Source: Trichoplax adhaerens (Eukaryota > Placozoa > Uniplacotomia > Trichoplacea > Trichoplacidae). Taken from it: a stretch of DNA of 64,000 nucleotides. Below, piece by piece: positions 27,841 through 41,800 of this stretch. The DNA lies in assembly GCF_000150275.1 (NCBI RefSeq), contig NW_002060946.1, forward strand, positions 6,739,855 to 6,803,854, given 5' to 3'. The notes beneath the pieces were generated by a model. The model worked only from the letters and a program-made list of their open reading frames with translations, made no database searches and was not told the DNA's origin. Position 1 is the first letter of the stretch. The number at the start of each line of letters is the position of its first letter. Made by a program: the position numbers and the translations under genes.

Positions 27841-30126
27841 ACATTTATTTTATTGATGAAGTATTTATATCGCGATTTGCTATGATGATCTTGAACATTT
27901 CCGCTTTTTAGGTTGCTATAAAATTGAGTCTCTAGCACGCTAGGTAACAAATCGTAATGAAATTATCTTTACTACTATGCGGATAATCAGGAATCATTTG
28001 AATACTCTGTTAAAAATAAATTACTATCAATGTTTAATTATATAAGCTCATTAGTCAGTGACACGGCAACTTTATCATGCAAAATTCACTTCGGAATTTT
28101 TAATAAATAAGGTTTATACATGGACTATTGGTACTAGAAGAAACCTACTATAATCTCTTTCGAGGCAGTTTGTATATTTAGATAACCTAAAGACCATACG
28201 CAGAAACGTTACAAAGAATTTTTGAATCAACCCCAAACTAATGATACTTACATTTAAGTTGCATGCAACTTTTTCTAGCTTACATGAAGGTTATGTAGGT
28301 TGATTATTATATAATATGCAAATTCGAAAGTACAAGGTCACTGGCTGCACAACTATCTTATCCTGTCTTGCATTGGTAATAATATAGACAAAGAGGTAAG
28401 AAATAAAGACGTCCAAGGCCTTCGCTTTCAAATACAGTTTAACACTGACCTAGCCAAGAAGGATGCAATATCTATGTTAGTATCATTATTTTAATTAATG
28501 GTCACTTTTCATATACGCAAACACGTATAGCAATAATTATATCGGATGTGAATAAGTATAGGAATTTTATGGATAGTGCTATATTTGATACAGTACTGTA
28601 GAGTTCTCGCATGCGTTCGTTTAATGCAAATGTAATAATGCGTCTCACATTAACTGCCTTAGTCAAATGAAATTTCTAAAAGGCTGTTTTTGCTAGGTTT
28701 TAGGAATAGTAGAGCAATAATTAATTACTGCAAGAATCTAGTCTAAAATCGAAAGTATTCCGAGCTCAAAGCGAATTGAAGTCTCTTCTCCCCGTGAGCT
28801 TATCTCTACAGTTCTTATATATACATTTAGTTCAATCCATTTATGACAACTTGATTCATCTACAATCAGACATGAGTCATCAAACAAAATACTTAGCTCA
28901 AATAGTACATCATTATTTTCTACAATCTAAATCATTCTACTTAGATGTCACTACTCTTCTATTAACATCTAGCCCCTTTCTCCGATCGGCATCTTAACGG
29001 CTACAGTGTTTCTAGCCACATAAATCTTGTACCATAATTAGTGCACTGGCTACTATTAGTCATCAACAATTTCTAATATAGTAGTTAGCAATCATCTCAT
29101 ATTAGCTTGACGATAATATCTATTCAAAGTAACCGAACTATATCAAATATAGCTATCCGTATAATCAAATATGGGTGCATCACTACAGTAAAATATCTAG
29201 AATGAACTTGAGTAATTGCAATCCTATTGTCCACTTGTTTAGAAGTGCGAGTATAATGCGATAACTGTTCCCGTGCAGAAAATGTGATAATATCGCTATA
29301 CAGTCGAGAATCGAGGTTTGATAGTTTAATGGATAGGGGCCAAGGTTAATCGCTCCACAGTTATTAATTGACTGAGTACATAACTTGTCAATATATTGCA
29401 AATTTAAATCACATCCAAGTCGATCTCACAAAGGTAAAAAGGATATATCTCGAATATCGAGGATCTCAGTGATTAGCTAACACTGTAAATTGGTAGTCTT
29501 GTACTGTACGTGTTATATTGTCATATATACAGTACTGTCTACTGTTATATTGATATGCAATTAAGGATATACGCGAAAAGGATAATTATACAGTAAATTA
29601 TTACTGGGCGTTACATTTCGGGCGATAAAACTCTCGCTTGTATTCTTTTATTAATATCGCTTAGCAAGGTATACAAGTAGAAATATACATACGTGTAGAC
29701 TCTGTAGAGTAATCGAAACGATTGCAATTGTATTTGCAATGTATGCTTGTAGAAATCATATCCTATCTGCTTCCGTTAACGCATACAGACCTTCTAATAT
29801 CCCTATACGGTCTATGGAACAAAGTTTGATGTGATCGTATCATCTAGTAGACTAGGAATGTGCGTTGTCAACAGATGGTAAATAGCACAGAAATAAAAGG
29901 AGAAGCTGGATACATCTCATTCTTAACTATTATACTGCGAAGAGTACTTTCGCTGTGCTCGTTATCGTCTTAGGTACTTCCATCAAGTCTCTTCCATGGT
30001 TTTATATTACATTATTACAGATCGCGATGATGTCGTACGCTAGGCTACGGCTTACTTCATATTGGCCTGCATTAGTACGTTTAATTCAATGATGAGAGAT
30101 TTTATATCATGATATCAATCTACTCC
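27841..30126. other. Intergenic stretch, no supported gene
   Basis: About 2.3 kb of AT-rich DNA. Palindromic TACAGTACTGT words occur near 28589 and 29528. The open frame at 28776-28997 (+, 73 codons) has no start context, splice partner or recognisable domain. I see no RNA gene. Confidence 0.4.
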
Positions 30127-30560
30127 GATAATGTTTTAATTCAGGATGTCGTTGTTTGAGCGGGCATACTGTATTTACTAGTACTAATTGTATTATTAGT
30201 AATTATTACTCCACGAGTAACGTTATCTAATTTTAGCTTTGTATAAGATAGAGCCAAGTCGCAGTTTTAATTTAGGATGTCGCAGTTTTAATTCAGGATG
30301 TCGTTGTTTGAGCAGGCATACTGTATTTAGTAGTACTAATTGTATTATTATGAATTATTACTCAACGAGTAACGTTATCCTATTTTAGCTTTGTATAAGG
30401 TAGAGCCAAGTCGCAGTTTTAATTTAGGATGTCGTTGTTTGAGCCGGCATACTGTATTTAGCAGTACTAATTGTATTATTATGAATTATTACTCAACGAG
30501 TAACGTTATCCTATTTTAACTTTGTATAAGATAGAGCCAAGTCGCAGTTTTAATTTACCC
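30127..30560. repeat. ~131-bp tandem repeat, about 3 copies
   Basis: The word GGATGTCGTTGTTTGAG starts at 30144, 30296 and 30427 (spacings 152 and 131). The longer first spacing is explained by a 21-bp internal duplication of 'gcagttttaatttaggatgtc'. A conserved tail 'cgagtaacgttatc-taatttta-ctttgtata' follows in each copy. Confidence 0.85.
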
Positions 30561-31590
30561 AAGTTTACTTTAAAAAGACTACTAGAAGTGACTGGAATAA
30601 TACAATGCGGTAGTCCAAGGCATTGCAGTGGACTATGGTAGAGCCATTTTGTATTAACTGGCCACTTTAATAAACTGCCTTTTACTGTTGAACAATTAAT
30701 CCGTGTCAACAATACATACTCCGACTACGTCATCTTATGCAATCACTTTAGTTGAAGAATATGTGGAATCATTTGGACGCAACCAATGTATTTAACAGTC
30801 CTAACCACACAATAGGGCAAAGAACAGCAAACAACAGTCATTTTTCGTTTCATCAGGCTGTTGTTTATTCTGCTATTGACTATTTTTATGTACTGTATGT
30901 TGATGGAGTGGCTAGAGAAGTATTTGCCGTGTAGACAACCATATTGATGAGTAATGCTGTTCTACTGGCGCATCATTACTGTCCATCAAGAAAGAGTAAA
31001 GTAGGATTAGAAGAGTATTGCTGACTAGGACTCCATGAGTAACGCGCCTACAAGAGAGGAATATACTGTAGCTTGTGTAGTGTGTCCCCCCAGTCGTTTT
31101 GATTTCATTGACGGTCAAAAGTTGCATTGAATTCAGAAAGTAGAAAGGTCCCACGTTAACCTCATGGCTGCATTTTCTTGTTGGAAGGGGCCCGGGGAGG
31201 GGAATGGTCAGACTTGACTGTGGACAGTAGGACGACACACAAGTCCAATCCTGTCAGTCTATGCCCTACAAATGGACTGGTAAATCATGATTGCATTTCA
31301 GCAACTTTGTCCAATCCAGTTTTTACTATTTGTCAGTCTGCTTGGCGATTTTTGTGATGCTTCTTCCTCCTCCATGTCGGCCCTACTGCTCTTGTAATAC
31401 TCGCTGTTATGCAGCCATTTGTATAGAAGAGTATGGGCAAACATCAACACAAGACGGTGACAGAGGTAAAAGTCGACTGTCACAACTAGCAAGTGAAGCT
31501 TTCAATTGACTTCACCCTAGTCGCCTTCAGGCAGGCAGTGAAGAGAATGGAGTTCGTGGTAAAACTTGTTTGTAACGGAGTTGTTTTTTT
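30561..31590. other. Intergenic stretch before the composite promoter
   Basis: Base composition becomes less AT-rich from about 31020. Open frames at 30752-30934 (+) and 30912-31238 (-) have no family features. A reading frame at 31287-31375 begins with a signal-peptide-like segment (listed separately). Confidence 0.35.
31287..31375 (+). CDS. Candidate signal-peptide exon of the giant GCC2/GCC3 gene (weak)
   Basis: The ATG at 31287 opens MIAFQQLCPIQFLLFVSLLG DFCDA, which has the layout of a secretory signal: a short n-region, a hydrophobic core FLLFVSLLG and small residues near a possible cleavage site. A GT at 31376 would leave two nucleotides over, matching the phase needed by the exon at 32850. 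Against it, the donor (AT|gtcggc) is poor, and the exon lies upstream of the promoter-like cluster at 31597-31652. A type I membrane protein must have such a signal, and I found no better one between here and 32850, but this is only a candidate. Confidence 0.22.
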
Positions 31591-31596
31591 CTCCTG

Positions 31597-31652
31597 ATTG
31601 GTGCAAAAAGTTTGACGTCATGGTTGCGTAGCAACAGGTGTGCTTCACGTGA
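31597..31652. promoter_or_regulatory. Composite element: inverted CCAAT box, CRE, palindromic RFX X-box, E-box
   Basis: Within 56 bp there are four textbook sites: ATTGG (inverted CCAAT, NF-Y) at 31597-31601; the full CRE palindrome TGACGTCA (CREB/ATF) at 31613-31620; GTTGCGTAGCAAC, a perfectly symmetric RFX X-box apart from its central base, at 31623-31635; and TCACGTGA (palindromic E-box, bHLH-ZIP) at 31645-31652. The block sits in a locally GC-richer patch about 1.2 kb upstream of the first supported exon of the giant gene. It probably is that gene's promoter, or a bidirectional one. Downstream, a strong donor (TTTTG|gtaagt, exon end 32016) is consistent with a non-coding first exon. An octamer-like ATGCAAAT lies at 31886-31893. 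Confidence 0.6.
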
Positions 31653-32849
31653 ACCGTCAACCCGCCTCGTTCTCCTTTTGCCGTCATACTGTATCATCGC
31701 TAGCGCGTCTTATCCACTGTATGAGGAGAATGACAGCGTAGAATACATTCAAGTCAGACTGTATCATCTTGCACGTCTTTGACTGACTCATTATTTGCTA
31801 AAATCATTTTGACTTTGTAACGCTGAAAGAAAGGAAAAAAAAAATCCTCAATCAGCGAAAATTGGCTTATGTTAGCCACCAATTGATGCAAATTCAACCT
31901 TGAAATCGACTTAAAGTAGAAATTCACTAGTCTACTTTGCTACTTTTCAAATATTCAACTTGCTTTCATCTTGCAAGTGATATCGACGTCTAATCAAGCG
32001 CAGTATCGGAGTTTTGGTAAGTACTTACACGAGATGATCCGACGCTTGTTGAACATTTTTGCGGCTAGTTCATTAGTCAAAGAACGTAGCCAACAATTTT
32101 TTGTATAGGGTTCAATTCAATTTTATCCTAGTAGTTTAGCACTTTCAATGTAGATTGTCTATAGTTCATGTCCAATTTGTGTAGAAGAGAGAGAGCGATG
32201 GATGTAGACAATGTCACTCATAACATGATCCAAGTGATACGTCTTGATCCATATCTATAGTTATATTGATAACGATAACAACACATTGGTTCAATTCACT
32301 TTTTCAAACTCTTCAATTTCTTTTTCCTTTTGACTTAATCCATATTAATCGACTTGAAATAATAATGACATCTGTCGCTTATTGATACAATCTCGATTTC
32401 CTTCATTTTTTTCATCCTAGAATACCTTAGATGATCTTCTTGATCTATCGATACTGTAGATATACTGAAATAGCTATTATAACTGGCTATTTCTACATGA
32501 TGATTGCTAAATAATTGTGATTAATGACCAGATTGAAACATGACTGTAGTTAATGTTGTTGGATAATGATATAGACGTACATATGGAAGTATTCTACAGA
32601 ATATCTCATTATACGTGTATTACTATCTTATGAAATACATTGGATAAACCACTACGAATTTTCCATTAACAGTATGCTACATTGGTATAATCCAATCGTT
32701 AATGCACTTAGCGTAATCGTGAAAATACACTTTATACGAACCAACAATCGTGTAGCATTTCTCTAGCTACTAAACATAAAATTAGTATCTCACAGATTTC
32801 ATTCGCACATATCTTAATTTACATATCATTACTAATCCCATTGATTTAG
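31653..32849. other. Probable 5' leader and first intron region of the giant gene
   Basis: The stretch contains a strong splice donor after 32016, consistent with an untranslated first exon beginning downstream of the composite promoter. No coding exon with a signal peptide and the required phase was found here. The ATG at 32035 opens a 24-codon frame (MIRRLLNIFAASS) and the ATG at 32431 opens a 27-codon hydrophobic frame; both stop without an in-phase donor. Confidence 0.35.
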
Positions 32850-35800
32850 TTGTCCTGGTGGCGGATCGGGTAAATTATCATGCCTAGCGGGTACATTTAA
32901 TGACCAACCTGGACAGACTAACGAGACTGCTTGTCAGGTACACATTTATTTAAACTGAAATCGATGTATCCCTGTTGTAACTTACAGTTGGAAGTCATTT
33001 CAATTCGATTTGTTGTACTGTAATAGATTGAAAGTTGTATCAAGCTGTAATTGTAAACAGTATTACTGTATAATTGTCGTGTTGTTGCAAATTTTAGACT
33101 TGTCCCACAGGCTTTGTTAGCTTGACACCTGGCCAGAGTAAATGTGAAGCTTGTCCCGCAGGATATTACTGCCTTAATGAGACAGCATCACCATCACCAT
33201 GTGATATTGGAACTTTTTCTGTTGGCCAACAAACAGCTTGTACTCCATGTCCATTAGGACAGTATTGCCCAACAACAAATATGAATACTACTTATCCCTG
33301 CCCAAGTGGTTATTACGCAGATAGTATAAATTCATCTTTATGTACTCAATGCCCAGCTGGTAGTATGTGCTCGAACCCAGCGGCTTCACCTGTTAGTTGC
33401 CTAAGCGGTCAATATAGCAGCGCTGGATCAATAACTTGTGAGCTATGTCCAGATGGTTATAACTGTACATCGACCTCAGCAGTATCTCTATGCGACCCTG
33501 GATATTATTCAACTTTAGGCGAGGCAGGTTGTACTGCTTGTCCTCTTGGTAATTATTGTCCATCATCTGGAATGAATTTTACTATACCCTGCCCAAGTGG
33601 TTATTACGCAGATAGTACAAGTTCATCTTCATGTACTCAATGCCCAGCTGGTAGTGCGTGCTCGAACCCAGCGGCTTCACCTGTTAGTTGCCCAAGCGGT
33701 CAATATAGCAGTGACGGATCAATAACTTGTGAACTATGTCCAGCTGGTTATAACTGTACATTAACTTCAGTAATATCTCTATGCGACCCTGGATATTATT
33801 CAACTTTAGGCGAGGCAGGTTGTACAGCTTGTCCTCTTGGTAATTATTGTCCATCATCTGGAATGAATTTTACTATACCCTGCCCAAGCGGTTATTACGC
33901 AGATAGTACAAGTTCTACTTCATGTACTCAATGCCCAGCTGGTAGTGCGTGCTCGAACTCAGCGGCTTCACCTGTTGGTTGCCCAAGCGGTCAATATAGT
34001 AGTGACGGATCAGTAACTTGTGAACTATGTCCAGCTGGTTATAACTGTACATTAACTTCAGTAATATCTCTATGCGACCCTGGATATTATTCAACTTTAG
34101 GCGAGGCAGGTTGTACAGCTTGTCCTCTTGGTAATTATTGTCCATCATCTGGAATGAATTTTACTATACCATGCTCAAGTGGTTACTATGCGGATACAGT
34201 CGGTTCTAGTAACTGTACAGTCTGTCCAGCAGGAAGTAAATGTCCTGATCCTACTGTTGCTCCTGTACCATGTAATAGTGGATATTACAGCTTGGATAGC
34301 TTTGATGTTTGTGTATTATGTCCATCCGGTTATGAATGTACAACCACAAGTTCAGCGCCTGTTCAATGCTTACCTGGAACTTATGCAGTTAATGGATCTA
34401 CTGCATGTGCGGGCTGTAGTGCTGGCTACTATTGCCCTGTCAGTGGTATTTCTGAACAATTACCATGTGCAAGTGGAACTTATGCAAACACCACCAATCT
34501 ATTAAACTGTACCTCATGCCCTTCTGGCTACAAATGTCCAGATGTGGCATTAACACCTGTAGAATGTGGCGCTGGATTCTATAGTAGTAGCGGCTCAATA
34601 AGTTGTACATCTTGCCCAGAAGGGTATAAATGTGGTGATACTATAACTATTACACCGGTGCAATGCAGCTCTGGAGAATACGCTCCTGTTGGATCGTCTA
34701 CCTGTCATACTTGTCCAGCGGGTTCATATTGTCCTGATCCACCACGTGCAGCTCCAATTGCCTGCCCTTCTGGCTGGTATCAAACATCAACTGGACAAAC
34801 TGCTTGCAGTGAATGTAATGCTGGATCTCAATGTCCTAATGCAACGCAAGCTCCTGACCCTTGTGCAGCTGGTTATTTTTCTCCTATTGCCGGTGCAACT
34901 AATTGCCAAGAATGTCCAAAAGGCACCTACAATAAAAATACACAACAACTGTCCTGTAATGAATGTCCGGTGGGATCAAGATGTCCTTTCAAAGATTTAG
35001 ATCCAATTGCATGTGGGACTGGTCAGTATTCTCCCAAAAATTCTGAAGTATGCTTAAGTTGTCCAGCTGGTGTTGCATGTAGTGCTTCATCGTCAACTCC
35101 AACACCGTGCAACCAGGGTCAATATTCCAATTCTACACATTGTGTCGATTGTCCAACAGGAAATTATTGTCCTTCTCCTAGTGGTAGCCCGGTTACATGC
35201 GCTGATGGTACATACGCAGATACAACTGGTAATGTCCAATGTACAGCTTGCCCAGCTGGGTATTCTTGCTTAGATGTATCAAGTGCACCAGTTCAGTGTA
35301 CAGCTGGTTACTACAGCTTAACGGCTACTCGCGATTGTACTCAATGCCCAACTGGCCAATACAGCTCAGATGGAGCAAGTTCATGTCAATTTTGCCCTGC
35401 TGGAAAATACTGTATCAATGGTACAACATCAATTTCACCTACTGACTGCCCTACTGGTACTTATTCACCTGATGGTGTCGGCTACTGTTCTCCTTGCGCT
35501 TTAGGAACATATTCAAGTGGTACTGGAGCTCACTTTTGTTCGATATGCCCACTGGGTTTTCAATGTATCAACGTCGATCAAACACCATCCGCTTGCTACC
35601 CTGGAGAATGGAGCGCTGAGGGCGAATATCTATGTGCACCGTGTCCAGCAGGTCATCGATGCCCAACTTCTGATAAGCCTCCTATACCTTGTGCATCTGG
35701 AACATATTCTCCACTAAATGCCACTTCATGTACAGACTGCCCAGCTGGCCATTCATGCGTAACCCCTAGTAATCTACCTGAAGCTTGTACTTCTACTCAA

Positions 35801-38800
35801 TATAGTGCAATTGGATCTGCGATTTGCAGTCCATGCCCAGCTGGCAAATATTGTAGCAATGTTGCTGCATTTGATTGTAACTCAGGCGAATATTCATTAC
35901 TTGACGAAATGAATTGTACAATTTGCCCTTCAGGATACTCATGCGCTAGTAAAGATTTAGCCCCGGTACAGTGTAATTTAGGTCAAACGACTGGAGGATT
36001 ACAAGGCCAAGTAACTTGTACCGATTGTACTACTGGCTACTATTGTGCAGATCCAACATTGGCGCAACAACCTTGCCCCTCCGGTTATTACAGCGCTGCC
36101 AAAGCACCTAACTGTACTGAATGCCCTGCAGGTTATTACTGTACTGATGCTACTGCTCCACCTCTTCCATGTCAACCTGGATCATACAGTATCTTTCCGA
36201 GAACATCGTGCACTCAGTGTCCTGCTGGTTATGCTTGCGCATCGACGTCTGATATCTCATTAGTTACTGAATGTCAACCGGGCACTTATGCTGACGGCAA
36301 TGATACTTTTTGTACACATTGCCCTGCAGGAAAATATTGTCCAAATACTGCACAAGCTCTAGAAATTGATTGTACTGCTGGATCTTATAGTACAGGAAGC
36401 CAACAATACTGTACAGAATGTCCAGGTGGCTGGCAATGTCCAAATGTTTTTGGAACTGCCAATGCGAAATGTCTTCCCGGTTATTATGCCCCTGGAAATG
36501 CAACTGCTTGCACACAATGTCCTGCTACTTATGCCTGCCCTTACACAGAAACTAATATGACTTTAACTTGCCAACCAGGTACATATTCAGCAGTGGGACA
36601 ACAGAGTTGTTCAGTTTGCCCTCCAGGTTATCAGTGTCCAAATACTGATGGAACAAGTATTACTATATGTGCTGCCGGTACCTATAGTGTTGGAAATCAA
36701 GCTGCCTGTACTCCTTGCCCGGCTGGTTTTGCTTGTCCAAACTTTTTTGATAACTTTGTTATACAATGTCCTGTAGGTACTTACTCAGTTGGTAATCAAC
36801 CATCGTGTTTACCTTGTCCACCAGGCTCTTCATGTCAAAATACTAGCACAGCTCCAGTTGCATGTGCTGCCGGAACTTACTCACTAGATTACGATACAGG
36901 ATGTTATCCTTGTCCAGCTGGCTCATCCTGTAATGATCCAACACAAAGACCTGTATTATGTCCTGCGCTAAAATATAGTAATCATTCTGCTACACAATGC
37001 ATAGATTGCGATCTTGGTTACTTGTGCCTTGAAGGAAGTAATAATCCTAGACCTACTAACAACATTTGTCCACTTGGTTATTATTGCGAAATTAATGTTG
37101 CGGGTATACAAGTTAAAGTTCCTTGCCCTGCTAATACCTACGGTAATCATTCAGGTCAAACATTAGTCGGCCAATGTGTCACATGTCCTGCTGGCTATTT
37201 CTGTCCAGCTGCTACCCCTGGTGTTCCTACGTATCACCTCATTTGTCCTCGCGGTTACTACTGTCCCGCCGGTAGCGGTAAGCAGTTGTGTCCTGATGGA
37301 ACTTATGGCGATAGTCTTGGACTTCAAGCTTCTAGCGAATGTAAAGACTGTCCTGCTGGTAGATACTGTAAAGCTGGATCACGCTACCCTGGACTCCCAT
37401 GTCCAAAAGGAAGTTATTGTCCAGCCAAAACAGGCGCAACTCCTAATCAATGCAATAGTGGTACATATACAGAACAAGAAGGAAGTACATGTAAGTCAAT
37501 TATTAATCATCTCTATTATTTTTTCGTAATAATGATGACAACAATGATAATATTGCTATAATTACTATATTAATTGATAAATTTATGTATAATATACTTG
37601 TCGTACAGTGTTTCGTATAAGAGTTAATAATGTAAACAAAAATTTATTATTAACTGTTAGTAGCTATAATATAAAATTACATAGTTGATCGATTAATACG
37701 AATACTTATTACTTTTTTTAGCGATTGCCGAATGTAAAACATGTCCAACTGGTCACTACTGTACTCAAGGTACAGATTCACCAACCCCCTGCAAGGCGGG
37801 ATCATTTAATGCTTGGGTAGGTCAGGGAGCAGAATCGGATTGTCAGTCTTGTCTGGCTGGACAAGCTTGTCCAATTGCTGGTTTAGTTCGCCCTACATTA
37901 GGCTGTTATCCTGGCTACTATTGTCCAGCTGGATCTATCTTACCCAATGATACGCGTTACGCATGTCCAGCTGGTACTTACTCTAATTATAACAATTTAA
38001 CAGCATGGCAACAATGTCTACCGTGCCCTGCCGGTCAAGCCTGCCCTAAAGGTACAGGTGGTCGACAGAAACCTCCTGAGCCATGTGCACCTGGCCATTA
38101 CTGCCAACAAGGAACACAATTTGCATCGCAGTTTGCATGCCCTGCTGGTACATATGCCAACTTAACAAATTTGAAAGCTGCTGCCGATTGCTACGTATGC
38201 CCAAGTGGTTGGTATTGTTCACCTGGTTCAGCAACGCCCACCGCGTTATGCTATCCTGGTCATTACTGTCCAGCCGGTACAAAATTAGCTGTTGATAATC
38301 CATGTCCAGCTGGTACATATTCTGAAAGTTATGGCAATTCTCGTATTGAAGCTTGCAAACGATGCTTGCCTGGACACTATTGTCCTGCTGGATCCAGTAC
38401 AACGACACCTTGCCCTCAAGGAAGATATTCTAAAAAGTATAGCAATGGAAAATTAGAAGACTGTGATGTTTGTATAGCAGGTTATTCATGTGGAGGTACA
38501 GGAAATGTTGATCCTAAAGAGTGTGGCAAAGGTAACTATTCAGACAGTGGAGCATGGATTTGCTCACCTTGCAAATCAGGCCATTACTGTAACTCCAATC
38601 ATACTTCTCAAAGTGATATGCTTACTAAATTGATTTGTGGTGCGGGAATGTGGTGCAAAGAAGGACGATCAACAGCACCAAATTTAGTTGATGACGCTTG
38701 TCCATCTGGGTATTACTGTGTTACTGGAGATAAAGCTGGTGACCCGTTGCCATGTCCTAATGGAACTTACAATCCTGTAACAGGTAGAAAAGCTCTTAGC

Positions 38801-41800
38801 GATTGCGTTACCTGTCCTCCTGGCAAGTATTGTTCACCTCCTGGTCTATCTCAACCAGCTGGTGATTGTTCTCGTGGCCATTACTGCCCAGCTGCTAGTT
38901 GGGTACCAACGCAAATACCATGCCCAAGAGGATTTTACTTAAATTTAACTGGCGCTGCTAATATTGATGCATGCACTGTTTGTTTATCTGGAGGCTACTG
39001 TGATAAACCAGGTCTAGAATTACCTGTGATATGTCCGAAAGGGCACTTCTGTGAAACAGGTGTTACTGCTCCCCAACCATGTTATATTGGTACCTATGGA
39101 CCTGTAGAAGGTATTAAACGTAGTCAAGATTGCTCACCTTGTTCGGGAGGTTATTACTGTGAAGGATTTGGATTATCAAAACCAACAGATATTTGTGACG
39201 CTGGTTTCTACTGCAGAGAAAAAGCATACACTTCAGCACCTCCAGATGGACCAACTGGTGGTTTATGTCCAGCAGGTGGTTATTGTCCAGCTGGAACACC
39301 AGTGCCGCAAAATTGTCCAGTTGGTACTTACAGTAATTCTAGTGGTTCAAAAGATCCTCGCGATTGTTTCGATTGTGATCCTGGCTATTATTGTGCCGGC
39401 GATAATAATCCTCATCCAACAGGTCCTTGTGAAGCTGGTTTCTATTGCACAGGTAAAGCTGCTAAACCAACACAACATGATACGCCAGCTGGTCATTATA
39501 CTAAGGCTGCAGCTACACATCCTGAACCATGTGCATCTGGCTCATTCCAGCATTCAAACAATTCTGAGCACTGTATTATATGTCCGATGAGGCATTACTG
39601 TAATGGCACTGGCCTGACAGTAATGAAAATATGCGATCCTGGCCACTATTGTCCGTACAATAGTTCACTTCCCACACCTTGCCCGAATGGAACTTACGCT
39701 ACTAGTACTGGTAACGCTTTCGTCACAGAATGCGATCTATGTGATGCTGGAAAGTATTGTGGATCATGGGGATTGGCATTACCTTCAGGTGCTTGTGCTG
39801 CTGGGTTTTATTGCTTATTAGGTTCAGCAACTCCAATTCCGGGCAATAGTGGAACTGATACAGAAGTTGGAGGAGTATGTCCAGCTGGTCACTTCTGTCC
39901 TGAAGGCACAAAGACTAAATTTGAAAATCCTTGCGGTAATGGAACCTATAATAATGTCACTCAACGAACATCTATAGATGATTGTTTAGCTTGTCCACCT
40001 GGTAAAGCTTGTACAGCTCCTGGACTTGCATATCCAAATGAAGACTGTGCTCCAGGTTATTACTGTATAGCAAGAGCAAATACTACTAAACCGATCGATG
40101 GAGTAACAGGATCATTTTGTACTGAAGGCCATTATTGCCCTGGAGGTTCATCTGCACCTTTACGTTGTCTGGATGGAACTTACAATAATGTAACACATCA
40201 ATCTACATGCTTTACATGTCCTGCTGGATACTTCTGCGATGGTTCTATCTTGCCACAAGTCTGTCCTAGAGGAAGGTACTGTCCCGCGGGTACAGGAGCT
40301 AATTCTCCATTGTGTCCTCCTGGTACGTACAATTCGGAGTACGGACTAAAATCTGTAGATGAATGTTTACCATGTCAAGCTGGTTGGTATTGTGCTGGTT
40401 ATGGTATTATCGACTTTTTTATTGCCAATCAAAGTATAGGATTGTGCGATGCTGGCTTTTATTGTGTCAGTGGTGTTAACGTTAGTAAACCGGTATCTGG
40501 AGCACATACCGGTATTGGAGGTGTATGTCCTCCAGGATATTACTGTCCAGCAGGAACTAGTGTACCTAAAGGTTGTCCTCCTGGAACCTATTCTGCTAAT
40601 TCTCAATTAGAGCATGCCGATAATTGTACACAGTGTGAGTATGGAAAGTATTGTTCAGGTTACAACTCGACAGAACCTGTCGGTCCTTGCGATCCTGGCT
40701 TTTACTGTTTGAGAGGATCCACAACGCCAAATCCGCCAACTGTTACAGAAATTGGTGGTCCTTGCCCGGTTGGTCGTTATTGTGAATCTGGGACATCATA
40801 TCCTAAACCTTGTAATGCTGGATCTTATAATAACATCAGTGGACAGGCTATTTGTTTTGCATGTCCCAGTAGCTTCTACTGTCCGGAAAATTCAACAACA
40901 TATTCTAGCAATATCTGTCCTATTGGCCATTACTGTCCAACTGGTACAAAATATGCAACCGAATATCCATGTCCTCGAGGCTACTTTAGAAATGTTACAG
41001 CCGGTCATTCAGTTAGTGATTGTTACGCTTGTCCTGGTGGCTGGTATTGTAACGGTGAGGGACTTATTAGTGCTACCGGTAAATGTGACGCTGGATACTT
41101 TTGTAGTCTAGCCGCTTGGTCGCCAAAGCCAACAGATTTCAATGTTAGTGAAAGTTGCAATGGATGCTTATGCCCAACAAATGTTACTGGTGGATTATGT
41201 CCTGCTGGTTACTACTGTCCATTTGGTTCACCCGAGCCGATACCTTGCCCTGGGGGTTACTTCTGTTTAGATAACGGTCTTACCAATTACACTGGCTTAT
41301 GTAGTGCAGGATATTACTGCAGCAGTGCCGCAAAGATACCCAATCCAACAGATGGTACAACTGGAGATAGATGCCCGGCAGGTCATTACTGTCTATCGGG
41401 AACTAGCGTACCTAAACCTTGCCCTGCTGGCACCTTTTCAAATTCATTGGGAAATACAGCATTATCTGATTGTCAATCGTGTACTAAAGGATATTATTGC
41501 AATACAACTGCTCTTACTACACCTAGTGGGCAATGCCGTGCAGGTTATTACTGTCCTGCAGGACAATCTATCGATAATCCATTCCCATGCCCACCAGGTA
41601 ATTATTGCCTCGCAGGTTCATTTGAAGGTAGCGCTTGTCCACCTGGGCAGTATCAAAATTTACCTGGCCAGTCTGCCTGTAAACCATGCGTAGCAGGCTA
41701 TTATTGTGATCCTCAATATCCGTTAGATGATTATTCTCCTTACAAATGTCCTGCTGGTTTTTACTGTCCACAAAGTACTCCTTATGGAAATCGTTACAGT

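Noticed and set aside
30912-31238. 108-codon - strand frame upstream of the composite promoter, considered as a divergent partner gene
   Set aside because: No recognisable domain and no chained exons. The X-box cluster could act bidirectionally, but there is no coding evidence for a partner.
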